This document shows, one piece after another, positions 53,762-63,330 of a stretch of DNA of 64,000 nt (positions within the stretch are counted from its first letter, which is position 1; each line of letters starts with the position of its first letter). The stretch is taken from contig OX638356.1 in the NCBI GenBank assembly GCA_951813395.1, positions 2,616,501 through 2,680,500 of the forward strand, given 5' to 3'. This DNA is from Longimicrobiales bacterium. GTDB lineage: Bacteria > Gemmatimonadota > Gemmatimonadetes > Longimicrobiales > Gaopeijiaceae. The translations under genes were made by a program, and so were the position numbers. Under the pieces are notes generated by a model, which was not told the DNA's origin, did no database searches, and was given only the letters and a program-made list of their open reading frames with translations.

Positions 53762-55333
53762 ATGAACGATAGCAGGAAGCCCGTCGTCCTCATCGTCTGC
53801 GACGGCTGGGGCGTGGCGGCGACGGATGCGGCCGAGATCGCGCGGCGCGGCGACGCCGTTGCAATGGCTCGCACGCCGGTGAGGGATCGGCTGCTGGAGG
53901 ATCATCCATGGTGCTTGCTCGCCACCTCGGGCGAAGCGGTCGGCCTCCCCGCCGCCCAGATGGGGAACTCCGAGGTCGGCCACCTCAACCTGGGCGCGGG
54001 CCGGATCGTGCATCAGGACGTCACGCGGATATCGGCGGCCGTCCGCGACGGGTCGTTCTTCGCCCTGCGCGAACTGGGGACGCTGGCGGGCACGCTGAAG
54101 ACCACCGGCGGCGCCCTGCACCTGATCGGGCTGTGTTCCGACGGCGGGGTGCACAGCGACATCTCTCACCTTCACGCGCTCCTGGACTGGGCCGAACAGG
54201 CCGGTATCCCCGCCCGCGTGCATGTGGTCACCGACGGCCGGGACACGTCGCCCACATCCGGGCTCCAATGGATCCGTGACCTGGAGGTACGCGCGAGTGA
54301 GGGCCGCGCCGACGTCCGGATCGCCACCGTGTCGGGACGGTACTTCGCGATGGACCGGGACCGGCGCTGGGCCCGGACAGAATGGGCATACCGGGCCATT
54401 GCGGACGGGGATGGCCCGTGTGAAGAGAGCCCATCGGCCTACGTCGCCCGCTGCTACGACGAGGGCACGACGGACGAGTTCCTGCCGCCCGTCGTGATCG
54501 GAGGGGCGGGCATCCGGCCGGACGACGGCATCCTCTTCTTCAACTTCCGAGCCGACCGTGCGCGGCAACTCACGGCCGCCCTCACCGAAGACGCGTTCCC
54601 CCACTTCGCCCGCACGCGCGGCACCTTCGCCAACTATGTGGCGATGACCCGCTACGAAGACGACTTCCCCCACCCCGTCCTCTTCCAGCCCAACACGCTC
54701 GACAACGTCCTGGGAGCGGCGCTCGCCGGGGCCGGGCGCACCCAGCTTCGCATGGCCGAGACGGAGAAGTACCCGCACGTCACGTATTTCTTCAACGGAG
54801 GTGTGGAAGAATCCTTCTCCGGTGAGGACCGCCATCTCATTCCGTCGCCGAAAGTTGCGACTTATGACTTAAAGCCTGAGATGAGCGCCATGGAGCTCAC
54901 GGACGCGCTGCTCGAACACCTCGACGAGGCCCGGCATGATTTCATTCTCGTCAACTACGCCAACGCGGACATGGTGGGCCACACGGGCAGCATTCCGGCG
55001 GCGATCCGCGCCGTCGAGACCGTCGACGCGTGCCTGGGCAGACTCCTCGACCGCATTCTCGCGGCAGGCGGTACCGCCCTGGTCACCGCCGATCACGGCA
55101 ACGCCGAGAAAATGCTCGACGACGACGGGAATCCCTTCACCGCGCACACCACCGGTCCGGTGCGACTGATTCTTTGCGCACCGGCCGGACAGGCCCCCGC
55201 CGCCGTACGGGACGGGATTCTCGCCGATGTGGCCCCAACCATCCTCGAACTGATGAAGCTCCCGAGGCCCACGCAGATGACCGGCCGTTCCTTGCTGAGG
55301 GCGTCGCCCGGGGATAGTGTGGACGCGACATGA
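53762..55333 (+). CDS. gpmI: 2,3-bisphosphoglycerate-independent phosphoglycerate mutase
   Basis: A glycolytic enzyme interconverting 3- and 2-phosphoglycerate, an alkaline-phosphatase-superfamily member with two metal ions. The 523-residue protein has the first metal Asp in VVLIVCDGWG (Asp14), the phosphoserine Ser70 in AQMGNSEVGHLNLGAGR, the arginine-rich substrate block FNFRADRARQL, and the metal ligands in NYANADMVGHTGS and TADHGNAEKM. Its stop overlaps the ATG of the TRAP small permease (ATGA at 55330-55333), coupling central carbon metabolism to a carboxylate transporter. Confidence 0.97.
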   Translation: MNDSRKPVVLIVCDGWGVAATDAAEIARRGDAVAMARTPVRDRLLEDHPWCLLATSGEAVGLPAAQMGNSEVGHLNLGAGRIVHQDVTRISAAVRDGSFFALRELGTLAGTLKTTGGALHLIGLCSDGGVHSDISHLHALLDWAEQAGIPARVHVVTDGRDTSPTSGLQWIRDLEVRASEGRADVRIATVSGRYFAMDRDRRWARTEWAYRAIADGDGPCEESPSAYVARCYDEGTTDEFLPPVVIGGAGIRPDDGILFFNFRADRARQLTAALTEDAFPHFARTRGTFANYVAMTRYEDDFPHPVLFQPNTLDNVLGAALAGAGRTQLRMAETEKYPHVTYFFNGGVEESFSGEDRHLIPSPKVATYDLKPEMSAMELTDALLEHLDEARHDFILVNYANADMVGHTGSIPAAIRAVETVDACLGRLLDRILAAGGTALVTADHGNAEKMLDDDGNPFTAHTTGPVRLILCAPAGQAPAAVRDGILADVAPTILELMKLPRPTQMTGRSLLRASPGDSVDAT

Positions 55334-55902
55334 GCGACAATCCCTACACCCGCGTGGTCGACCGGGTCACCACGGGCCTCGGGCGGTTCATATCCTGGCT
55401 GGCGCTGGCGATGGTCCTGATCGGCGCCTACAACGCCATCGTCCGGTACCTCGGACGGTTCATCGGCATCAACCTCAGTTCCAATCTCTACCTGGAACTT
55501 CAGTGGTACCTCTTCTCGCTGATCTTCCTCCTCGGCGCGGGATTCGCGCTCAAGGAGAACGCGCACGTCCGTGTCGACGTGTTGTACGGCCGATTGCAAG
55601 CCAGAGCGCGGGCCTGGATCAACGTCGTCGGCGCGGTGCTCATGCTGTTGCCCTTCTCCGTCTTCGTGCTGTGGGTTTCCTGGCCGTCCATTCAGGCCTC
55701 GTGGGCCGTGCGCGAGTCGTCGCCGGACCCCGGCGGACTGCCGCGCTACCCGCTCAAGGCGGTGATCATCGTCGCCTTTGTGCTTCTGATTGCGCAGGGA
55801 GTTTCGGAGCTGATCAAGGACATCAGGGTCCTGAGGCGCGCCGAATCACCCTCGGAGGACGACGAGGCTTCGCCGGCCCTCCTGACGAAAACCGGCATCT
55901 AG
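55330..55902 (+). CDS. TRAP transporter small permease (DctQ type)
   Basis: A 190-residue membrane protein with four helices: LGRFISWLALAMVLIGAYNA, then LQWYLFSLIFLLGAGFALKE, a third near residue 100, and a fourth near 145. The motif FALKENAHVRVDVLY after helix 2 is the family hallmark. It pairs with the large permease immediately downstream (one base between stop and next ATG). The gene is coupled to gpmI. A charged C-terminal tail of about 25 residues is present. Confidence 0.92.
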   Translation: MSDNPYTRVVDRVTTGLGRFISWLALAMVLIGAYNAIVRYLGRFIGINLSSNLYLELQWYLFSLIFLLGAGFALKENAHVRVDVLYGRLQARARAWINVVGAVLMLLPFSVFVLWVSWPSIQASWAVRESSPDPGGLPRYPLKAVIIVAFVLLIAQGVSELIKDIRVLRRAESPSEDDEASPALLTKTGI

Positions 55903-57225
55903 ATGGAAGCGAACATCCTCGCACCGTTGATGTTCGTGGTGGTCTTTCTGATCATCTTCAGCGGCTATCCGGTCGCGTTTGCACTGGGCGGGGCCTCCCT
56001 GATCTTCGCCTTCATCGGCGTGCAGATGGGCTTCTTCGATTGGCACCTCCTGTTCGCCATGCCCGAGCGGATTTTCGGGGTGATGTCGAACTATGTCCTT
56101 CTCGCCGTCCCGTTCTTCATCTTCATGGGGCTCGTGCTGGAGAAGGCAAAGCTGGCGGAAGACCTGCTGACCACGATCGGCACCCTCTTCGGCCGGCATC
56201 ACGGCGGTCTGGCGCTCGCGGTGGTGGCGGTGGGGGCCATGCTGGCCGCCGCGACCGGGGTTGTCGGCGCATCCGTCGTCGCCATGGGCAGCATCTCGCT
56301 GCCGGTCATGCTGCGCTACAAGTACTCGGCGCGGTTGTCTTCCGGCGTGATCCTCGCCTCGGGGACGCTCGGGCAGATCATTCCGCCCAGCATCGTGCTG
56401 GTCGTTCTCGCGGATCAGCTCGGCATCTCGGTAGGGGACCTGTTCATCGGGGGACTCATCCCGGGGCTCATGCTGGCGGCGATGTACGCGATGTACGTGG
56501 GTGGCGTAGCCATCGTGAAACCGGAAGCCGCGCCCGCCCTTCCCCGCGAGATGACGGACATCGCGTTCGGCACGCTGATGCGCAGGGTGGCGTTGGTGTT
56601 GGTGCCGCCCCTCGCGCTCATCCTGATCGTACTCGGGTCGATCTTCGCAGGAGTCGCAACGCCGACGGAAGCGGGAGCGATCGGGTCGGTGGGCGCGATT
56701 CTGCTCGCCTCCGCGCGCCGCCGCATGTCGCTGAAGGTGCTGCGCGAAGCGTGCATCGGCGCGACCAAGCTGACGACCATGGTCATGTTCCTGCTGATCG
56801 GGTCGACCGCTTTCGCGCTGGTCTTCCGCGGTCTCTACGGCGACATCTGGATCGAGGACCTGCTGACCAACCTGCCCGGAGGCCACATCGGCCTGCTGCT
56901 CGTCGCCAACCTGGTGATCTTCATCCTCGGGTTCTTCCTGGACTTCTTCGAGATCGCCTTCATCATCATCCCGCTGCTGGCCCCGGCGGCGGCGCTGCTC
57001 GGCATCGACCTCGTCTGGTTCGGCGTCATGATTGGAATGAACCTGCAGACGTCGTTCCTGACCCCACCGTTCGGCTTCGCTCTATTCTATCTGCGTGGCG
57101 TCGCACCGCCGGAGGTGAAGACCACGGACCTCTATCGAGCCGTGATTCCATTCATCATCATCCAGCTCATCGGCCTGCTGCTGATCATCCTGTGGCCGGG
57201 ACTGGTGACGGGGTTGGTGAACTAA
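55903..57225 (+). CDS. TRAP transporter large permease (DctM type)
   Basis: A 440-residue integral membrane protein with about 12-13 helices that moves substrate together with sodium. Conserved stretches include VPFFIFMGLVLEKAKLAEDL, the ATGVVGASVVAMG region, SGVILASGTLGQIIPPSIVL, GVATPTEAGAIGSVGA and the C-terminal LTPPFGFALFYLRG. It starts directly after the DctQ stop. Its stop codon abuts the stop codon of the oppositely oriented binding-protein gene with no bases in between. Confidence 0.95.
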   Translation: MEANILAPLMFVVVFLIIFSGYPVAFALGGASLIFAFIGVQMGFFDWHLLFAMPERIFGVMSNYVLLAVPFFIFMGLVLEKAKLAEDLLTTIGTLFGRHHGGLALAVVAVGAMLAAATGVVGASVVAMGSISLPVMLRYKYSARLSSGVILASGTLGQIIPPSIVLVVLADQLGISVGDLFIGGLIPGLMLAAMYAMYVGGVAIVKPEAAPALPREMTDIAFGTLMRRVALVLVPPLALILIVLGSIFAGVATPTEAGAIGSVGAILLASARRRMSLKVLREACIGATKLTTMVMFLLIGSTAFALVFRGLYGDIWIEDLLTNLPGGHIGLLLVANLVIFILGFFLDFFEIAFIIIPLLAPAAALLGIDLVWFGVMIGMNLQTSFLTPPFGFALFYLRGVAPPEVKTTDLYRAVIPFIIIQLIGLLLIILWPGLVTGLVN

Positions 57226-58422
57226 CTACACCGACGTCGCGTCCGGGAACGCGAAGCTCGCAAACCGCAGTTCGGCCGTGCCGAACCAGCGGTAGGACGC
57301 CTCCTTGAAGTTGCGCCAGTGATCGTAGACCTGGCGATACTGCTGGTCGGCCCCGGCGTAGTCCTCGAGGATCTCGCCGATCGTCGTGCGTGCGGCGCTC
57401 ATGATGTCGTCCGAGAAGGACCGCATCTGCGTGCCGCCCTCGATCAGGCGCTGCAGCGCGCCCGGGTTCTTGGCGTCGTAGTAGTAGAGCATCCGGCGCG
57501 CGGTGGCCTTGGCGGCGACCTCGAAGACCGACTTGTACTCGCTGGAAAGGCTGTCCCACGCCTGCTGGTTGACCTCGTAGGACACGGAAGCCGACGGCTC
57601 CCACCAGCCGGGATAGTAGTAGTAGGGCGCGGCCTGATGGAGGCCGAGCTTTTCGTCGTCGTAGGGGCCGACCCACTCGGTGGCGTCGATGGCGCCGCGT
57701 TCCAGGGCGGGATAGATGTCGCCCCCGGCCAGCACCTGAACCGTGACGCCCATCCGGTCCATGACGTCACCGCCCAGTCCCGGAATGCGCATCTTCAGGC
57801 CGCGCAGGTCTTCGGCCGAATTCACCTCCCTGCGAAACCAGCCGCCCATCTGCCCGCCGGTGTTTCCGCCCGGGAACGAGATGATGTTGAAGTCGGCGAA
57901 CACGCTGCGAATCACCTCCAGCCCCCCGCCCTCGTTCAGCCACGCATCCTGCTGGCGCGCGGTCATGCCGAAGGGCACGCCGGCGTCGAAGGCGAGCGCC
58001 TGGTTCTTGCCCGTGTAGTAGTAGCTGGTGCTCTGCCCGACCTGCACGGTGCCCTGCTGGACCGCGTCCATCACCTGCAGGCCCGGCACGAGCTCGCCCG
58101 CCGGGTAGGCGCGGATCTGGAAACGGCCACCTGTCAGCGACGACGTGATCTCGCCGAGCATCTCGCCCGAGCCAAAGATGGCATCCAGGCCACGGGGGAA
58201 GCTCGAGGCCATCCGCCACAACACGCGCTGCTGGGTCTGCACGGCGGGAGCTCCCTCGATCGCCTCGCCGGATTCGGCACCGCAGGCCGTGACCAGACCG
58301 GCGCCGGCCACGCCGGCAGCGCCCACGGCGGCCTTGCCGAGGAATTTGCGGCGGTCCAGTGATTGGTCGTCGGTAGTAGGGGTGGTCGCCTGAACGGCTT
58401 CGTCAACGGTCTTCTTGCTCAT
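57226..58422 (-). CDS. TRAP transporter solute-binding protein (DctP family, TakP-like), Tat/lipoprotein signal
   Basis: A 398-residue periplasmic binding protein. The N-terminus has a twin-arginine motif (LDRRKFLGKAAVG) and a lipobox (LVTACG), implying Tat export and lipid anchoring. The body has the DctP features, and TEWVGPYDDEKLGLHQ and YYYYPGWWE resemble the TakP/2-oxoacid-binding subgroup, suggesting pyruvate- or other keto-acid-like ligands (inference). The ATG at 58422 has a GGAAAG nine bases upstream, while the ATG at 58437 has no ribosome site. It is convergent with the permease genes and so must be expressed from its own promoter. Confidence 0.92.
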   Translation of the reverse strand: MSKKTVDEAVQATTPTTDDQSLDRRKFLGKAAVGAAGVAGAGLVTACGAESGEAIEGAPAVQTQQRVLWRMASSFPRGLDAIFGSGEMLGEITSSLTGGRFQIRAYPAGELVPGLQVMDAVQQGTVQVGQSTSYYYTGKNQALAFDAGVPFGMTARQQDAWLNEGGGLEVIRSVFADFNIISFPGGNTGGQMGGWFRREVNSAEDLRGLKMRIPGLGGDVMDRMGVTVQVLAGGDIYPALERGAIDATEWVGPYDDEKLGLHQAAPYYYYPGWWEPSASVSYEVNQQAWDSLSSEYKSVFEVAAKATARRMLYYYDAKNPGALQRLIEGGTQMRSFSDDIMSAARTTIGEILEDYAGADQQYRQVYDHWRNFKEASYRWFGTAELRFASFAFPDATSV

Positions 58423-58879
58423 CACAGCGCTTTCCATGAGAGGCCTGATTCTTCGCCCGGGATGCTTGCCGGGCCCGAATCGTCAATCGTGAACAGTAGC
58501 ACAAATGCGGCAGGCCCGGCTAATGTGGCGGTCAGCGGCCATCCCGGACCGTCGGCAATGCAAGGACGTCTTCGAGCCCGACCGCGACCTCGTTGAGGCA
58601 CCGGCAGGCCGGTTCCGCAGCCGACTGGATACACTTGGCCTTGCGTATCTGTATACATACTCGTACACGTTAGACTCTGGCGCCCTCGGTCCCGGTGGCG
58701 GCGATCTGCCTGAATCGAGCAACGGTGGGACGAGGAACGTCGCGTGGTGCAGGGCATTCGTTGGAGTTGGCCATGGCTGGACCGGCCGAAGCAAGATCGT
58801 CGCTCCGACCATCCTTCACGTGCCTGTGCCCGGTTCGGGAAACCCCGGTTGGTCCCTTCAGTGGGAGGAGTGTGTAACC
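58423..58879. promoter_or_regulatory. Intergenic region carrying divergent promoters for the TRAP binding protein and the SusC-like receptor
   Basis: About 450 bases without a credible gene. One AT-rich patch (about 58643-58675) stands out in the GC-rich background. It contains the palindrome TGTATACA inside GTATCTGTATACATAC, followed by TTAGACT, and could hold a -10 region or an operator for the SusC operon. A strong GGAGGAG site lies nine bases before the SusC ATG. No terminator or structured RNA is recognised. Confidence 0.4.
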
Positions 58880-61800
58880 ATGCAATGTCTACGGAAACTT
58901 CTGTCGGCGGGCCGACTGGCCCTCGCCGCGGCACCCACGGCCCTGTTGGTGCCGGACGTCGCCCTGGCCGCCGCACCCATGCAGGACGTGGTCACCGGCA
59001 CGGTGGTGTCGGCACGCACAGGCCAGCCTCTGGCGGGCGCTCAGGTGGTCGTCGAGGCCACCGGCCAGGGTGTCTCGACGAACTCGTCGGGCCGATTCCT
59101 CATCACCAACGTCTCCGGGGCCACCGTGACCCTGCGCGTTGTCCTGATCGGCTACCGCGACCACACCGAGACCGTCGGGACCGGAACCGCCATTCGCATC
59201 GACCTGGAGGAAACCGCGATCGACCTCGACGCGATCGTCGTCACGGGTACGGCCGGCGGATCGCAGACCCGTGCAATCGGCACCACAATCGCCCAGGTCG
59301 ACATGGCCGAGACCATGCGGGTCGGTCAGTCGGGTTCCATCCAGGAGTTGCTCAACTCGAATGTCTCCGGCCTGAACATGGCCACCGGACCCGGAAACGT
59401 CGGGACCGGCGGGGCGATCAAGATCCGCGGCATCGGAAGCGTGAGCCTGGGCAGCGGACCCCTTGTATACGTTGACGGCGTCCGCATCGACAACAACTCG
59501 AACGCGCGCATCGGCAGCGACCAGGGGAACGGGACAATGCGCGGGGGGGCTGTCAGCCGCCTCAACGATCTGAACCCCGAGGAGATCGCAAGCGTCGAGG
59601 TCATCAAGGGCCCGGCGGCAGCCACGCTGTACGGAACCGAAGCGTCGGCGGGAGTGATCCAGATCACCACCAAGCGCGGCAGTGCCGGCGCTCCGCAGTG
59701 GGAAGTGACCGTCAGGCAGGGAGTGTCCTACCTGTCGAACGCGGTCGGTCGCTGGCCGGCCGTATACGACAAGGGCACGAACGCGTGCCCCAATTGCGAA
59801 ATGCTCCCGAGCGGCGTGCGCAAGTTCGAGGTGCTCCGATCCGAGCAGGCGCTCGGCTATGGAATCCCGTTCACGTACGGGCACGACCAGACCTACGGGA
59901 TTTCCTCGAGCGGCGGGACCGATCTCATCCGCTACTACGTGTCCGCGCAGATGGACCGGGACGAGGGATTCGTCGACTGGAACCACCAGAACAAGTACTC
60001 GGCACGCGCCAACCTGGAACTGACGCCGAACGAACAACTCAGCATCTCCACCAACATGGGCTTCGTGCGCTCGAACTCGCGCTTCAACGGAGGCGGCCCC
60101 TTCCCCATCGAGTTCGTGTCCTCGATCTACTGGGGCACGCCCGCGGCGGCCGAGGACGAGCGGCGCCGGGGCTGGAACTGGACCCCGCCCTGGGCCATGG
60201 AAACGGTCGACGTCACCGAGGGGATCGACCGGATCATCGCCAGCACGACGATACGGCACAACCCGTTCCCCTGGCTGGTTCACAGGATTACCGGCGGTGC
60301 AGACTTCGGAAGCACCGTCTCCGGGCGCATGGTACCGAGATCACCGCTGGGTTCCGCCGACTTCTTCGGCTCGATGAGTCTCGGGCACGTGGAGACGACG
60401 GACCGGGCGGTCACCCAGGCCAACGTGGACTACGGTGCGACGGCGACAGTAGACCTGCCCGTGTTCGGCACCACCTCCGAGACCTCGTTCGGGGCCCAGT
60501 ACTACGTGAAAAAGACGCACGAGTTCGGTGCGGTGGGCGACCAGTTCCCAGCCCCCGGCCCCGGCACGGTGTCTTCGGCCGCGGTCAAGACCGGGTGGGA
60601 GGACTTCATCGAGAACAAGACGCTCGGCGTCTACGTGCAGGAGCGGCTCAGCTGGGGCAACCGCCTCTTCCTCACCGCGGCCATGCGCGGTGACGACAAC
60701 AGCGCCTTCGGCACGAACTACGACTTCGTTCTCTACCCCAAGGTCAGCGGTTCCTGGGTGGTGAGCGAAGAGTCGTTCTTCAACGCCTCCTTCATCGACA
60801 ACCTGAAGCTGCGGGCGGCATGGGGACGGGCCGGACGACAGCCCGACGTCTTCGCCGCCCGCCGGTTGTACGCCCCGATCACGGCCGCTGGCGATCAGCC
60901 CGGACTGACCACCGACGCGGTCGGCAACCCGGACCTGCAACCCGAAGTGGGCGAAGAACTCGAGATCGGGTTCGACGCCAGCCTGTTCAGCGACCGGATC
61001 GGTCTCGGATTCACGTTCTACAACAAGGACACGAGGGACGCCATCATCGCACGCCCGGTGGCTCCGTCGAGCGGATTCGCCGGCACGCAGTTCGTCAACG
61101 TCGGCCAGCTGAACAACCGGGGATTCGAGGTGGAGGGAACCGCGACGCTCGTGCGTAGCGGGCTTCTGGATTGGGACATCGGCTTCAACTACGCCACGAA
61201 CGACAGCGAAGTGGTCGACCTGGGAGGCCTTCCGACGATCTTCCTGTTCGGACAGCGGCACCAGGAAGGCCTGCCGATCGGCAGCATCTTCGTCGAGAAT
61301 GTGATCTCGGCGGAGTTCGACGCGAGCGGAAACATCGTCAACGACCAGTGCGAAGCCTCCCCCGAACAGGGCGGCGGCACGGTGCCGTGCGCGATGGCCG
61401 AGCCGGTCTATCGCGGCCCGTCGATCCCGACCTGGTTCGGGGGCGTGAACACATCGCTGCGCTTCCTCCAGAACTTCCGACTCTTCGCGCTCGTCGACTT
61501 CTCCGGCGGCTACACCAAGATCAGCGGCGACCTGGCCGCGTCCCACCTGCTGTTCCAGAACTCGCAGCAGATCCTGGAACGGGAGGACGCGCAACTCGCG
61601 GCGATGAGCGAGATCGTGGGGAACTGGCTACAGGCCGGGGTGATCAAGGGCGGGCTGGCCAAGCTCCGCGAGCTCTCGCTCTCGTACACACTGGGCGAGG
61701 ACATCGCAGGTCTGGCGGGCAGCTCCGGCGGATCGCTGACCATCGCGGCCCGCAATCTCTTCAACCTCTGGGAAGCCCAGTCAGGGACCTTCGGACGCCG

Positions 61801-61918
61801 GGAGATCGACGTCGAACTCACGCGGCAGTGGCACGCCTTGCGCGAGGGAGGCGCCTATCACCAGACGTCCATGCCGCCCGCCACCACCGTGGGCGTGACC
61901 CTGCGACTCAGCTACTGA
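58880..61918 (+). CDS. SusC/RagA-type TonB-dependent outer-membrane receptor
   Basis: A 1012-residue TonB-dependent receptor. After a signal peptide (about 1-31) comes a carboxypeptidase-regulatory-like domain (GTVVSARTGQPLAGAQVVVE). A TonB-box-like segment (LDAIVVTGTAG) follows, then the plug (SIQELLNSNVSGLNMATG; GPLVYVDGVRIDNNS; VIKGPAAATLYGTEASAGVI) and a large barrel ending in VGVTLRLSY. The wide SusC plug and the adjacent SusD gene show it is a nutrient-uptake receptor for oligosaccharides or peptides. The ATG at 58880 is fixed by GGAGGAG. Confidence 0.95.
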   Translation: MQCLRKLLSAGRLALAAAPTALLVPDVALAAAPMQDVVTGTVVSARTGQPLAGAQVVVEATGQGVSTNSSGRFLITNVSGATVTLRVVLIGYRDHTETVGTGTAIRIDLEETAIDLDAIVVTGTAGGSQTRAIGTTIAQVDMAETMRVGQSGSIQELLNSNVSGLNMATGPGNVGTGGAIKIRGIGSVSLGSGPLVYVDGVRIDNNSNARIGSDQGNGTMRGGAVSRLNDLNPEEIASVEVIKGPAAATLYGTEASAGVIQITTKRGSAGAPQWEVTVRQGVSYLSNAVGRWPAVYDKGTNACPNCEMLPSGVRKFEVLRSEQALGYGIPFTYGHDQTYGISSSGGTDLIRYYVSAQMDRDEGFVDWNHQNKYSARANLELTPNEQLSISTNMGFVRSNSRFNGGGPFPIEFVSSIYWGTPAAAEDERRRGWNWTPPWAMETVDVTEGIDRIIASTTIRHNPFPWLVHRITGGADFGSTVSGRMVPRSPLGSADFFGSMSLGHVETTDRAVTQANVDYGATATVDLPVFGTTSETSFGAQYYVKKTHEFGAVGDQFPAPGPGTVSSAAVKTGWEDFIENKTLGVYVQERLSWGNRLFLTAAMRGDDNSAFGTNYDFVLYPKVSGSWVVSEESFFNASFIDNLKLRAAWGRAGRQPDVFAARRLYAPITAAGDQPGLTTDAVGNPDLQPEVGEELEIGFDASLFSDRIGLGFTFYNKDTRDAIIARPVAPSSGFAGTQFVNVGQLNNRGFEVEGTATLVRSGLLDWDIGFNYATNDSEVVDLGGLPTIFLFGQRHQEGLPIGSIFVENVISAEFDASGNIVNDQCEASPEQGGGTVPCAMAEPVYRGPSIPTWFGGVNTSLRFLQNFRLFALVDFSGGYTKISGDLAASHLLFQNSQQILEREDAQLAAMSEIVGNWLQAGVIKGGLAKLRELSLSYTLGEDIAGLAGSSGGSLTIAARNLFNLWEAQSGTFGRREIDVELTRQWHALREGGAYHQTSMPPATTVGVTLRLSY

Positions 61919-61950
61919 CCGATACCGCACAACAACGGGGAGATTAGACA

Positions 61951-63276
61951 ATGTTGACCCAAGAGAAAAAGGGCGCTCACCGGCGGAATCGACCGGGCAG
62001 GGCCATGATCCCGGCGCGGGCACGGCAAGTCACCGCGGCGGTGGCCATGCTCCTGCCGGCTTCCTTCAGCACGGCGTGCGAAGACCTCCTGCAGGTGGAC
62101 CTGCCCACCAAGGTCGCGGCCGAAAACCTCGACAACCCATCGGTGGCCGAAGTGCTGGTCAACAGCGCCATCGGCGAATTCGAGTGCGCATTCAGCCAGT
62201 TCGTGGCCGCCAGCGGACAGCTGACCGACGAGCTCAGGCACAGCTCCGGCTGGCTGGTGATGACCGAGTGGGACCACCGCAAGATCGGGCAGGACCGGGA
62301 CGTTGCCCTTTGTAACGGCAACTTCGGCTACGGGGTATTTACGCCGGTGCAGAAGGCGCGGGTGTCGGCCGAATCCTCCAGGACGCGACTCGAAGAGTGG
62401 GGCGACGGCGACGTCCAGGGACGATCCGAGAAGATCGCCACGGTTGCGGCCTACGGCGCGTTTTCACGCGCCATTCTGGGCGAGGCTTTCTGCGAGATGA
62501 CGATCGATGTCGGACCGCTGATGTCGAAGACCGAGATGCTGCAGAGCGCCGAAACGGCGCTGGGCGAGGCGATGTCGCTGGCCCAGGCAGCCGGACGCAG
62601 CGACCTGGCCACTGCGGCGCAGATCCGGCGCGCGGGAGTACGCCTGTATCTCGGCGACAAGTCCGGAGCCATGTCGGACGCGTCGGCGGTGCCGGCGGGT
62701 TTCCGCTACGACGCCAACTACTCGGCGGCCGACCTCTACCGCTACAACCGTATCTACCAGCACAACCACGTGGACGGCTTCCTCTCGCCCGAGTTCAACG
62801 ACGAGAACGGACAGCCCACCGTAGACGCAGACAACCTGACGTTCGGCGGGGTGGTCGATCCACGGGTGGAAAGCACGCTGGCCGGCATCGGGCAGGATGG
62901 CTCACCGCTCAGGCATATCCACAAGTACCCCTCATGGACCAGCCCCATCGCGATTGCCAACGCGGCGGAAGCGCAGTTGATCGTCGCCGAGATCGAGCTG
63001 GGGCAGACCGCGGTGGACATCATCAACGGCTTCCACGAGGCAGCCGGCCTGCCGGCGTATGAACCCGCAGATGTGAACGACGGAGCGGAGATCATGAGTC
63101 AGGTGCTGCAGGAGCGCAGCCGCGAGCTGTACCTGGAAGGCCGCAGACTGTACGACTTCCTGCGCCACGACCTGCCATTCGCCGCGGGTACCCATCCGTA
63201 CGACGGGAACACCTACGGCACGACCACGTGCATGCAGATCCCCCGCAGGGAGAAGGACTCGAACCCGAACCTGTAG
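61951..63276 (+). CDS. SusD/RagB-type outer-membrane lipoprotein
   Basis: A 441-residue surface lipoprotein that covers the SusC channel and binds the nutrient. The N-terminus has a long basic leader and then a lipobox (SFSTACED). The helical TPR-like scaffold is evident, and the late RSRELYLEGRRLYDFLRHDL is the diagnostic SusD stretch. A GGGGAGATT ribosome site precedes the ATG. It is 32 bases after the susC-like gene. It is shorter than typical Bacteroidota SusD (about 500-550 residues), as often seen outside Bacteroidota. Confidence 0.9.
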   Translation: MLTQEKKGAHRRNRPGRAMIPARARQVTAAVAMLLPASFSTACEDLLQVDLPTKVAAENLDNPSVAEVLVNSAIGEFECAFSQFVAASGQLTDELRHSSGWLVMTEWDHRKIGQDRDVALCNGNFGYGVFTPVQKARVSAESSRTRLEEWGDGDVQGRSEKIATVAAYGAFSRAILGEAFCEMTIDVGPLMSKTEMLQSAETALGEAMSLAQAAGRSDLATAAQIRRAGVRLYLGDKSGAMSDASAVPAGFRYDANYSAADLYRYNRIYQHNHVDGFLSPEFNDENGQPTVDADNLTFGGVVDPRVESTLAGIGQDGSPLRHIHKYPSWTSPIAIANAAEAQLIVAEIELGQTAVDIINGFHEAAGLPAYEPADVNDGAEIMSQVLQERSRELYLEGRRLYDFLRHDLPFAAGTHPYDGNTYGTTTCMQIPRREKDSNPNL

Positions 63277-63330
63277 CCGTCCATGAGAGCCGTGGTCAGC
63301 TATCCACAAATGTAAAGAGAAGATTACAAC

